Source: Candidatus Nitrosopumilus sp. SW
GTDB lineage: Archaea; Thermoproteota; Nitrososphaeria; Nitrososphaerales; Nitrosopumilaceae
Direction: 5' to 3'
Length of the DNA stretch: 64,000 bases
NCBI RefSeq assembly: GCF_006740685.1
Contig: NZ_CP035425.1
Location: 721,687 to 785,686 of the forward strand
The translations under genes were made by a program, and so were the position numbers. Positions 36,689 through 48,000 of this stretch are shown here, one piece after another. The notes under the pieces are model-generated. The model saw nothing but the letters and a program-made list of their open reading frames with translations, was not told the origin of the DNA and did no database searches. Position 1 is the first letter of the stretch. Each line of letters starts with the position of its first letter.

Positions 36689-37528
36689 ATGCAGATTGGT
36701 TGTCATGTATCAATTTCAGGTTCCATTGACAAGGCAGTAGATAATGCAGTTGAGAGAGAATGTTCAGCATTTCAAATTTTTACTAGAAATCCAAGAGGAT
36801 GGCATGCAAAGCCACTTACAAAAGAAGACATTACTAATTTTAAATCAAAATTAAAAGAAAGTAAAATTGATAGATTTGCAACCTGTGCACACATGCCATA
36901 TCTTCCAAATTTAGCTACTCCCAAAGAAGACGGATTTGAAAAATCAGTAAAAACTTTGGTTGATGAAGTTGAGAGATGTGCACAGTTAGGAATTCCATAT
37001 CTTGTAACCCATTTGGGAAGCCATTTAGGAACTGGTGAAGAATCTGGAATTAAGAGATTAGTCAAAGGGTTAACCCAAGCAGGTAAAACAAAAAATGATG
37101 TAATGATTCTATTAGAAAATACAGCAGGACAAAAAAATTCTGTGGGTTCAGATTTTAAACAACTAGGAGAAATATTCAAGCAGTTAAAACCTACAAAAAA
37201 ATTTGGTGTTTGTTTAGATTCATGCCATGCATTTGTTTCAGGATACGATTTGAGGACTGAAAAAACAGTGAAAGAAACTTTTGCTGAATTTGATAAATAT
37301 GTAGGAATAGATAACTTGAAAATTCTTCATCTAAATGATGCCAAAGGTGAAATTGGATGTAATCTTGATAGACATTATCATTTAGGAATGGGAGGGATTG
37401 GAGAAGAAGGAATTTCTGCTATTGTAAAGTATGCAAATAAAAAGAAAATACCAATAGTTTTAGAGACACCTATTGATGATGACAGAGATGACTTTGAGAA
37501 CATTAGAAAAGCAAAAGAATTTGCGTAG
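36689..37528 (+). CDS. nfo: Endonuclease IV (AP endonuclease)
   Basis: A 279-aa TIM-barrel enzyme with IGCHVSISGSIDKAVDNA at the N-terminus, FTRNPRGWHAKPL, VTHLGSHLGTGEE (zinc His), LLENTAGQKNSVGSDF (zinc Glu), CLDSCHAFVSGYDLRT (Asp, His), HLNDAKGEIGCNLDRHYHLGMG and VLETPIDDD at the end. All three zinc-site motifs are intact. It incises abasic sites in base excision repair. Endonuclease III is at the other end of the window. Confidence 0.97.
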   Translation: MQIGCHVSISGSIDKAVDNAVERECSAFQIFTRNPRGWHAKPLTKEDITNFKSKLKESKIDRFATCAHMPYLPNLATPKEDGFEKSVKTLVDEVERCAQLGIPYLVTHLGSHLGTGEESGIKRLVKGLTQAGKTKNDVMILLENTAGQKNSVGSDFKQLGEIFKQLKPTKKFGVCLDSCHAFVSGYDLRTEKTVKETFAEFDKYVGIDNLKILHLNDAKGEIGCNLDRHYHLGMGGIGEEGISAIVKYANKKKIPIVLETPIDDDRDDFENIRKAKEFA

Positions 37529-37558
37529 AAATTTATTCAATGGTTTTTGTGAATAGAT

Positions 37559-39016
37559 ATGGACTATGAAACAGTAATGAAATTAGCACTTGAGCGTGGA
37601 TTTTACTTTCCAAGTTGTGAGGTTTATGCAGATGCTCAAGCTGGTTTTTGGGAATATGGTCCAACAGGGGTGGGTTTAAAAAATAAATTTTTAGAATTAT
37701 GGAGAAGAGAATTAATCAGAAGAGATGGAATGCTAGAGATTGATGGTTCTCAAATAATGTCAAAATCAGTGTTTGAAGCATCAGGGCATTTAGGAAATTT
37801 TGCAGATCCAATTATAAAATGTACAAAATGTAACTCAACATTTAGAGCTGATAGAACAATTGCAGAGTTAACACAAATTGAAATTCCCGAAAGTGCAGAT
37901 TTGGAGGAATTTGATAATGCAATTAATCAAAATAACATAAAGTGTCCAAAGTGTAAAGGAGAATTTGATAAAACAAAGAATTTCAATATGATGTTTAAAG
38001 TAGGAATTGGTCCTGAAGAAGAAGAGGCATATCTTAGACCAGAGACATGTCAATCAATCTTTGTTGATTTTCCTAGATTATACAAAACTATGAGGGGGAA
38101 ACTTCCTTTAGGGATTGCTCAGGTTGGAAAAAGTTTTAGAAACGAAATTGCGCCAAGACAAAGTCTCTTACGTTTAAGAGAATTTTATCAGGCAGAAATT
38201 GAAGTATTTTGTAACCCATCAAAACTAGATGAGATGGAAAAATTTGTAGAGATTCAAGATACGGTAATCAGAGTACAAACAGACGCTGAGCCAATTTCAA
38301 TGACATGTAAGGAAGCAATAGAATCAGGAACAGTCCCGAACAAGTTTGTTGCATATTATTTAGGAATACTGACTGAGTTTTATGAGAAAACAGGAATAGA
38401 TATCTCAAAGAGCAGATTTAGAAAGTTAGGAGACAAGGAAAAAGCATTCTATGCAGAAGTTGCATTTGATTTTGAAGTAGAAACGACAATCGGATGGTTA
38501 GAACTGGTTGCATGTAATTACAGATCAGACTATGACTTGTCCAGTCATGCAAACAAGAGTAAAGAGAAATTTGAAGTGATGGATAATGATGATAAAGTCT
38601 TACCACATGTTTTTGAGATTTCAATGGGAATTGATAGAAGTCTATACACAATTTTAGAGCATTCATTAAAAGATGATAAAGAACATGAAAGAGTTGTATT
38701 ATCATTAAAACCATATCTCTCACCTATTCATGTAGGGATTTTATCCTTAGTAAAAAAAGACGGGTTGAAAGAAAAAACAGATGAGATTTATCTTTCCATA
38801 AAAAGAAAATTTGATGCATTTTTAGATCATTCTGGTGCAATCGGTAGAAGATATAGAAGATTAGATGAAATTGGAGCTCCGTTTGCAGTTACAGTTGATC
38901 ATCAAACATTAGAAGATGACACCGTTACTATAAGAAAAAGAGATTCTATGGAACAGACAAGAATAAAAATTTCAGAAATTGATCCAATTCTTTTAGAATC
39001 AGTTGCATTCCCATAG
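37559..39016 (+). CDS. glyS: Glycyl-tRNA synthetase (archaeal/eukaryotic class II)
   Basis: A 485-aa homodimeric-type GlyRS. ALERGFYFPSCEVYADAQAGFWEYGPTG is the N-terminal motif 1 region. Zinc-type cysteines follow at KCTKCNSTFRAD and KCPKCKGEF. Motif 2 is VGKSFRNEIAPRQSLLRLREFYQAEIEVF, motif 3 is EISMGIDRSLYTILEHS, and an HGTP anticodon-binding domain spans about 390-475. It charges tRNA-Gly, including the CCC isoacceptor at 29939. It follows nfo by 30 bp with a TATA-like AATTTATTC about 25-30 bp upstream. Confidence 0.96.
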   Translation: MDYETVMKLALERGFYFPSCEVYADAQAGFWEYGPTGVGLKNKFLELWRRELIRRDGMLEIDGSQIMSKSVFEASGHLGNFADPIIKCTKCNSTFRADRTIAELTQIEIPESADLEEFDNAINQNNIKCPKCKGEFDKTKNFNMMFKVGIGPEEEEAYLRPETCQSIFVDFPRLYKTMRGKLPLGIAQVGKSFRNEIAPRQSLLRLREFYQAEIEVFCNPSKLDEMEKFVEIQDTVIRVQTDAEPISMTCKEAIESGTVPNKFVAYYLGILTEFYEKTGIDISKSRFRKLGDKEKAFYAEVAFDFEVETTIGWLELVACNYRSDYDLSSHANKSKEKFEVMDNDDKVLPHVFEISMGIDRSLYTILEHSLKDDKEHERVVLSLKPYLSPIHVGILSLVKKDGLKEKTDEIYLSIKRKFDAFLDHSGAIGRRYRRLDEIGAPFAVTVDHQTLEDDTVTIRKRDSMEQTRIKISEIDPILLESVAFP

Positions 39017-39017
39017 A

Positions 39018-42000
39018 CTAGTCTGAGTAGATGGTAATCATTTCAGAGAGTATCTTTTGTTTCACTTTAACAGTCAGGTCCTTGATTGCTTGTGCTTCTG
39101 GAATTAGTCCTTGTTCAGTTTCTAAAGTAACTGTCCAATCTCCAACAATTGGATCAATTGAAGTGATAGAGAATCTTTCTAATGCACTATCAGCACCACT
39201 ATACTTTACTCTAAGTATCTGTCCATCATATTCCACACTTTGTAATCCACCTCTATTCTGTCTAGTACTATCTTGAATTGAACATTCATCAGATGCACCG
39301 ATAATACATTGACCATTTGGTGCAATCACATTGAATTTGAATTCATCTTGAGAATCAGATGCATAAATCAATACGGGTTCAGACAATACTTTTCCATCAA
39401 TTTTTATTGGTTGTATGGTCTTCATATCATAGGCAGACATTGAAACTGTCTTTGGATAGTTGTAAAGCACTCCTGAATCAGTAACTTTAGAAATTCCATA
39501 CAAATCTACTTTAGCTTGAATATCATATGATGAGAGACCATCATTAAATGGAGTCTTCCAGTCAAATGATACTTTGGTTTGTCCGTTATCAAAGAACTGA
39601 GCTTGTTTTGATACAACTTCACCATCAACTAACAGAGATACAATACCATATGCTGGTGCTTGTTCATTTTCTATGTAGATATTTGGTCTCACTATTGAGT
39701 TGCTTGCCTGAATAGATGGAACATCTAACTCTAGAGATACATCTGGTTCTGTGATTGGTTTAACGCCCATGGTGTAATGTTTTGATTCAACTTCACTAAG
39801 TTCCTCATCAATTACATGTATCCAATAACTTACTGCTGGATCTTGCAGTAGGAAAGAAGGTATGCTTGCAGATACTTGGTATGCAGAATCAGTATAGATG
39901 AGTGGTTCAACATTCATTTTCATAGCAATGTATTCATCATCAGATTGTCCTAGTGTGATAGTTCTTAGTTCAACTCTCTTGAGTGGCGTCTTGCTATCAA
40001 TAATTGCTGAAATGTTCAAGTCTTGTTCAGATACATAGAAGTATTCTGAATCAACATCGGCAATGTGTTGCGTTCCGTTCTCAATTTGGAATTTGACATC
40101 AAATATTCTAGGCACTCCAAATGAAATTTCACCTGTTTCGCCTTCTGGAATATCAGAAATTACAACAACACCATCACATGAAGGAGTGTTTATTGCAGCA
40201 TTAACGGTATTTTGTACTGTGCCTTTTTCTTCAGTAACAGTAACCATCAAGAATGTTTCATTAGATGTTATTGGAATTTCATACAGATATTTGTCAACTC
40301 TGGTAATCTTGTTTAGTTCTTCATATGGCTGTTCATCAGATAGTACTGCTATGACAGTTCCAGTCTTTGTAGTATGAATTGTAACTACTGGAGGTTTTTC
40401 AGCATCACTAGAGACAAGGATCTTTGCGATATTTTCATCACATTTGTCATATGATACTTCGTTAATTGTGAGTGGAGTGCCTAAAATACCACCAAATCCA
40501 CCTAAGCCTCTACCACTTGGGCCCACACCAACATTACCTCCACCTCCAGATTTACCTTCACTTGGACTAGTAGACGATGAGCTCTTTGATGCACCAAACT
40601 TTGTAAAGTGATTAGTCCACACAACAAGATCACCGCCAACATCGATTTTACATTCATTGTTTGAACCCAAACCTGCAGCAGAATCCGAAGTACATGTTTC
40701 AGTGATAAATGTAAGAGTGCCTGCAGAATTTACAAATACTGGAATAAATCCAGCGTCATTAGTAAATTCAATTCTTGCAGGTTTAGAAAGTGAAATTGAC
40801 TCAGTACTAAGGCCTATCTCAAATGCTGCAATCTCAGAGTAAGAAGTAGTTGTTCTTCCAGATATTTCATCAGGTATTGATATTTCAGTGTCTCCCCAAT
40901 CGAAATTACCTTTGAATACTCCTGCAGATCCAGTAGCAACAGTACCATTAGATAATCGAATATTACCTAAAGATGCTTGGGAATTATTATTTTCTACTTG
41001 ATCATGAGGGACATTGAAGTTTATTATAAGATTTTCAGATCCAGATGTTGTTATTGTAGTTGATGATTTACTTCCAGTAGTAGTTAAACCTGCTGAAAAG
41101 TCAAATGTAATTGATTCTTGGACATCACTTGCTATAGTAATAGATGTAACATTTGTGGTAGATTGCATAATTACTTTTGTATTTTCTTTTGTTACATTAA
41201 CTGTCTCAGTGTCAGTTGTAGTAGTAATGAACGTAGTTCCACTAGAGGAGCTAATTGTAACAGAAGTTGCAGGTGAATTTCCAGAGGTGTTATTAGATGT
41301 GTCTGTTTGTGTAGCAGTAAATGAGTAAGTACCATCAGAAAGTGTAGTTATTGTTACACTCCAATTTCCGCTACTATCAGCAGTTCCTGTTCCAATTGAA
41401 TTAATACCCTCACGAACTGTAATTGATGAGCCTGGTTCAGATGTTCCTGATACGGTATATGGTGCATTATTAGTGGATATGATAAGGACTTTTGGTGGAA
41501 CTACTGTAGTATCAGATGATACTGCAATTCCGGATTGAGTTTCTGCATCAACACCATCAGTACTAGTTACAGTACCAACTAGGTTGAGGGTTGGAGATAT
41601 ACTTGCACCAAGAGCAGGAGATACTGTTAGGGTTACAACATTATCATTTACAGATACTGAAGTGACAGTTATTCCTGATGGGCTAGTTATTGTAAAGTCA
41701 GATGTAGATACTGTTGAAGCACTTAGATCTTGTGAGAATGTTACCTTAATGGTATTTTGTGTGATTACTTCGGCAGATTCTATTGCCATTGTTATTTTAG
41801 CATTAACAGCATCAATTACAGAGATAGAATCAGAAAGCATCAAAGTTTGAGAGAATATCTTAGTAAATGGAGCAGATAGTGTAATGGAGTCAGAGAGTTG
41901 TATGGTTTGAGAGGCGGTGTTGGCAATAGTGTCAGATATTGTGATAGAGTCAGAGAGTGACTGGACAAATGTTGCTGCTGTAACTAAGGTGTCAGTGATT

Positions 42001-45000
42001 GTAATAGAGTCAGAGAGTTGTATGGTTTGAGAGGCGGTGTTGGCAATAGTGTCAGATACTGTGATAGAGTCAGAGAAAGTCTTGGTTATTGATGCTTCAG
42101 TTGCAAAGGTGTCAGTGATTGTAATAGAGTCAGAGAGTTGTATGGTTTGGAATGAGTTGGTTGCGACAGTGTCAGATACTGTGATAGAGTCAGAGAAAGT
42201 CTTGGTTATTGATGCTTCAGTTGCAAAGGTGTCAGTGATTGTAATAGAGTCAGAGAGTTGTATGGTTTGAGAGGCGGTGTTGGCAATAGTGTCAGATACT
42301 GTGATAGAGTCAGAGAGTGACTGGACAAATGTTGCTGCTGTAACTAAGGTGTCAGTAACTCCTACAGAGTCAGAGAGTGGTTGTGTTTGGAATGAGTTGG
42401 TTGCGACAGTGTCAGATACTGTTATTGAATCTGAAAGTGACTGGACAAATGTTGCTGCTGTAACTAAGGTGTCAGTGATTGTAATAGAGTCAGAGAGTTG
42501 TATGGTTTGAGTGGCGGTGTTGGCAATAGTGTCAGATACTGTGATAGAGTCAGAGAAAGTCTTGGTTATTGATGCTTCAGTTGCAAAGGTGTCAGTGATT
42601 GTAATAGAGTCAGAGAGTTGTATGGTTTGGAATGAGTTGGTTGCGACAGTGTCAGATACTGTGATAGAGTCAGAGAAAGTCTTGGTTATTGATGCTTCAG
42701 TTGCAAAGGTGTCAGTGATTGTAATAGAGTCAGAGAGTTGTATGGTTTGAGAGGCGGTGTTGGCAATAGTGTCAGATACTGTGATAGAGTCAGAGAGTGA
42801 CTGGACAAATGTTGCTGCTGTAACTAAGGTGTCAGTAACTCCTACAGAGTCAGAGAGTGGTTGTGTTTGGAATGAGTTGGTTGCGACAGTGTCAGATACT
42901 GTTATTGAATCTGAAAGTGACTGGACAAATGTTGCTGCTGTAACTAAGGTGTCAGTGATTGTAATAGAGTCAGAGAGTTGTATGGTTTGAGAGGCGGTGT
43001 TGGCAATAGTGTCAGATACTGTGATAGAGTCAGAGAAAGTCTTGGTTATTGATGCTTCAGTTGCAAAGGTGTCAGTGATTGTAATAGAGTCAGAGAGTTG
43101 TATGGTTTGGAATGAGTTGGTTGCGACAGTGTCAGATACTGTGATAGAGTCAGAGAAAGTCTTGGTTATTGATGCTTCAGTTGCAAAGGTGTCAGTGATT
43201 GTAATAGAGTCAGAGAGTTGTATGGTTTGAGAGGCGGTGTTGGCAATAGTGTCAGATACTGTGATAGAGTCAGAGAGTGACTGGACAAATGTTGCTGCTG
43301 TAACTAAGGTGTCAGTAACTCCTACAGAGTCAGAGAGTGGTTGTGTTTGGGAAACGGTTTCGGTTACAGTATCAGATACTGTTATTGAATCTGAAAGTGT
43401 CTTGGTTATTGATGCTTCAGTTGCAAAGGTGTCAGTGATTGTAATAGAGTCAGAGAGTTGTATGGTTTGAGAGGCGGTGTTGGCAATAGTGTCAGATACT
43501 GTGATAGAGTCAGAGAGTGACTGGACAAATGTTGCTGCTGTAACTAAGGTGTCAGTAACTCCTACAGAGTCAGAGAGTGGTTGTGTTTGGGAAACGGTTT
43601 CGGTTACAGTATCAGATACTGTTATTGAATCTGAAAGTGACTGGACAAATGTTGCTGCTGTAACTAAGGTGTCAGTAACTCCTACAGAGTCAGAGAGTTG
43701 TATGGTTTGAGAGGCGGTGTTGGCAATAGTGTCAGATACTGTGATAGAGTCAGAGAGTGACTGGACAAATGTTGCTGCTGTAACTAAGGTGTCAGTAACT
43801 CCTACAGAGTCAGAGAGTGGTTGTGTTTGGGAAACGGTTTCGGTTACAGTATCAGATACTGTTATTGAATCTGAAAGTGACTGGACAAATGTTGCTGCTG
43901 TAACTAAGGTGTCAGTAACTCCTACAGAGTCAGAGAGTTGTATGGTTTGAGAGGCGGTGTTGGCAATAGTGTCAGATACTGTGATAGAGTCAGAGAGTGA
44001 CTGGACAAATGTTGCTGCTGTAACTAAGGTGTCAGTAACTCCTACAGAGTCAGAGAGTGGTTGTGTTTGGGAAACGGTTTCGGTTACAGTATCAGATACT
44101 GTTATTGAATCTGAAAGTGTCTTGGTTATTGATGCTTCAGTTGCAAAGGTGTCAGTGATTGTAATAGAGTCAGAGAGTTGTATGGTTTGAGAGGCGGTGT
44201 TGGCAATAGTGTCAGATACTGTGATAGAGTCAGAGAGTGACTGGACAAATGTTGCTGCTGTAACTAAGGTGTCAGTAACTCCTACAGAGTCAGAGAGTGG
44301 TTGTGTTTGGGAAACGGTTTCGGTTACAGTATCAGATACTGTTATTGAATCTGAAAGTGACTGGACAAATGTTGCTGCTGTAACTAAGGTGTCAGTGATT
44401 GTAATAGAGTCAGAGAGTTGTATGGTTTGAGTGGCGGTGTTGGCAATAGTGTCAGATACTGTGATAGAGTCAGAGAGTGACTGGACAAATGTTGCTGCTG
44501 TAACTAAGGTGTCAGTAACTCCTACAGAGTCAGAGAGTGGTTGTGTTTGGGAAACGGTTTCGGTTACAGTATCAGATACTGTTATTGAATCTGAAAGTGT
44601 CTTGGTTATTGATGCTTCAGTTGCAAAGGTGTCAGTGATTGTAATAGAGTCAGAGAGTTGTATGGTTTGAGTGGCGGTGTTGGCAATAGTGTCAGATACT
44701 GTGATAGAGTCAGAGAGTGACTGGACAAATGTTGCTGCTGTAACTAAGGTGTCAGTAACTCCTACAGAGTCAGAGAGTGGTTGTGTTTGGGAAACGGTTT
44801 CGGTTACAGTATCAGATACTGTTATTGAATCTGAAAGTGACTGGACAAATGTTGCTGCTGTAACTAAGGTGTCAGTGATTGTAATAGAGTCAGAGAGTTG
44901 TATGGTTTGAGTGGCGGTGTTGGCAATAGTGTCAGATACTGTGATAGAGTCAGAGAGTTGTATGGTTTGAGTGGCGGTGTTGGTAATAGTGTCAGATACT

Positions 45001-48000
45001 GTGATAGAGTCAGAGAGTTGTATGGTTTGAGTGGCGGTGTTGGTTAGATCATCAGATACTGTGATAGAGTCAGAGAGTTGTATGGTTTGAGAGGCGGTGT
45101 TGGCAATAGTGTCAGATACTGTGATAGAGTCAGAGAGTTGTATGGTTTGAGAGGTGGTGTTGGCAATAGTGTCAGATACTGTGATAGAGTCAGAGAGTTG
45201 TATGGTTTGAGAGGCGGTGTTGGCAATAGTGTCAGATACTGTGATAGAGTCAGAGAGATATTTGAATACTTGTGATGCATAGTTTACTTCAATTGCTTTT
45301 TCAAGTGTTTTTGTACCTCCTGGTAAAGTCCAACTGTGTGTAACAGTAACGTCACCTTGATTAACAGAATATTGAGCATCATAGAAATCAGTACCTACCT
45401 GATCCATCCATGAAGTGCCTCCTAATGGTGTCGTAGGATTTTTGTTTGCAACCATTCCTGAAATCATCGCATCGCCTGCATCTACAAGAATAGCCATACT
45501 TCCATCATCACCAGCATCAGCAACGATGGCACCAACAGTATTTGCAGCATCAGATAATGCTGTGTTATCCTGTTGAACCCCACTCAAAACTATTGCACCT
45601 ACAGAAATATCAGATGCAGCAGTGGTAGTGACTTGAACATCAAAAGCTTGTCCAATAGGGATATTATTTTGTTCTAGTGTGGCAGTGTAAAATCCTGATA
45701 CAGCGTTTGATTGAGAATCTGAAGTAAGTGTACCAGTAACTAGTGTTGGAGTTGCTAAGGAATTGCTTGTTCCATCTGTAACAATATCTACACTAGAGAT
45801 TGTAACAGTGCTTGGATCAGCGGCAACAAAAATTATCACTGCAGGGTTGATGGTATCTGCAGATATTGTAAAAGAATTGGCGGTAGTTGCAGAAGTTACA
45901 GTACCAGTAGCAATACCTACTTGAGATGCAAGAAATCCAGTTACAGGGTCATTTGCAACATACCAGGGTCTTGCTTCAACAAATACAATGTCTCCATCAC
46001 TAATTTCAAGTGGGCCTAATGGGTATAATTGTGGGAATACTAGTGGAACAGAATAGGTATACTCTAGAGTTGTTCTATCATTAATCAAGTCTTTATTCCA
46101 AGTGAGAACTTTTCTATCTCCAACTGTTATGATATTTGCATCAGTATCAGATATTTCAAAGACTGAAGGTACAGTTTCTGTTATTGTGATTGTATCTTTG
46201 TCTGTAAATGACTCTATGTCAATTTTAACATTAAAGGAGTTTGGATCTGTAATTGGATCAATTTTACTTTGAGCAGTTCTGATGATGTCGTACTCTACAA
46301 ATGATGCGACATCAAATGTTGTGTTAAAATTAGTATGAATTTGATATGCTTTTGCGTTTACACTAATTTGATATGTTCCTTCTATTCCTGTTGGATAAGT
46401 TGCCTCATAGAGTCCAATTTCTTTACCACTTGTAATTTCATCACCTGTTTCTAGTTCAGTTATTTCACCATTTGGACTAGTTACAGTCATGAGGATATCA
46501 GCACCGCCAATTGGATGACCTTCTGAATCCAAAACTACAATAGTAAACTCTGCATCATCACCTGGATAGTAAGTGCTCTTTGCAGTGTTAAGTGATACCA
46601 ATCCCCATGCAAATTCTTCTTCAACTGTGTGAGTTTCACCATTTACGGTAAATGTTGTCTTTAGTTTGTAGAGACCAGGTGTGGTAATATCATCAGGAAG
46701 TAATGTTATAGTGAATTTACCATCTCTGTTTTTCTGAATTTCAGATTTAATGTCTACCTTGTTTCCTTTGGAATCAAAAACTTCTGTATTGATTTCGGTT
46801 TCATCATCTTGCCATTTTCCATTTTGTTTCTTGTCAAATGTATCAACATCTACAATTTTTTTTGCATTATGACTTGATTTGTCTAGTTTTACTGCTTGTG
46901 CTTTGTCATTTGCGTTTAGTTTGTTTGCAGTTGACTTGATATCATTTAGTATTGATTTTAGTTGTTTCTTTAGATCTTTGACTGATTCTTCATCGAGATT
47001 ACCTGATTGTTTTAGGGATGCTGTTTGAATCTTTAGAGATTCTAGTTGTTGTTTTAGGGATTCAAGTTCTGTTTTAGTTTGTTCAACATCATTTCCATTT
47101 GCAGCATCAACACTTGGTAAGAATAATTCAATTGAAAAGATCATTCCAAGAACTGCAGCAAATGATTGCGTAGATAGTGCCGGATCATTTAATTCTGTAA
47201 GACTAGATTCTGTTTCAGTTAAGAGTATTTGTGCAGCTGATTCAATCTCTTCAATCTCAGATAGTAATGCATCATATTCATCAAAGAACTCTAACTCAAA
47301 TGTTGCATCCTCAGATAGTTCGAATGTTTGTTCAGTTGAATCAAGAATTGGAGTAGAAATTATTTCTGGTTCTGAGATGGGTGTTGGTTCAGGAATCAAT
47401 TCTCCAGTTGGTTCTGCAGAAATTATTTCAACTGATGTGGAGTTTGATTGTATGGCTGTGGATGTGGAGTTTTCAGAATTTGCTAGTTGTTCTGCTTCAA
47501 TTTGAGCAAGAATCTCTTCTAGGCTGAGCTCAGGCACGATTTTAGCATAAGCAGCCTTTGTTTGCTCATACATTGCCAAAATTTGTTCATCTTCTAGAAC
47601 ATAGTCATACAAGGATACATCATCAATTTCACCTGAGAACTGATTGCTTGCTTTTGATACTTCCTTTTTAACGGTAACAGTTGCACCAATTACAATATCT
47701 TCTTCAGATGTTAGATTTTCAACAGTTGTTGTTTCTAATTTTCCATTTGTGGTAAGTGTTGGCACACCTACAACTTTTTGAGTTGCTTCTCTTGTACCAT
47801 TTACAAAAATTCCTATGTTATCACCATCAAACGTTGATGATAAAAAGTTCCAGTTTTCAGTTATTACACTAGTAGATTCTACAGTAGTCCATTTTATTCC
47901 ATCAAATACAGAGAACTTTGCAGTATTATCAGATAGGAAATTGTTACTAATTGTAAGGGAAAATGATTTGTCCTTGCTTACAACTGTAAATTCTGAAGAA

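Noticed and set aside
42037-44910. A ladder of plus-strand frames of 77-79 codons every 240 bp
   Set aside because: They are antisense readings of the 60-bp repeat array and end wherever the GTTTGA variant brings a TGA into frame. The minus frame is the one continuous with non-repeat protein domains.
41871-45260. Possible CRISPR array
   Set aside because: The 60-bp units are contiguous and all of each unit is repeated or drawn from a few recurring spacer types. There are no unique spacers and no cas genes nearby.
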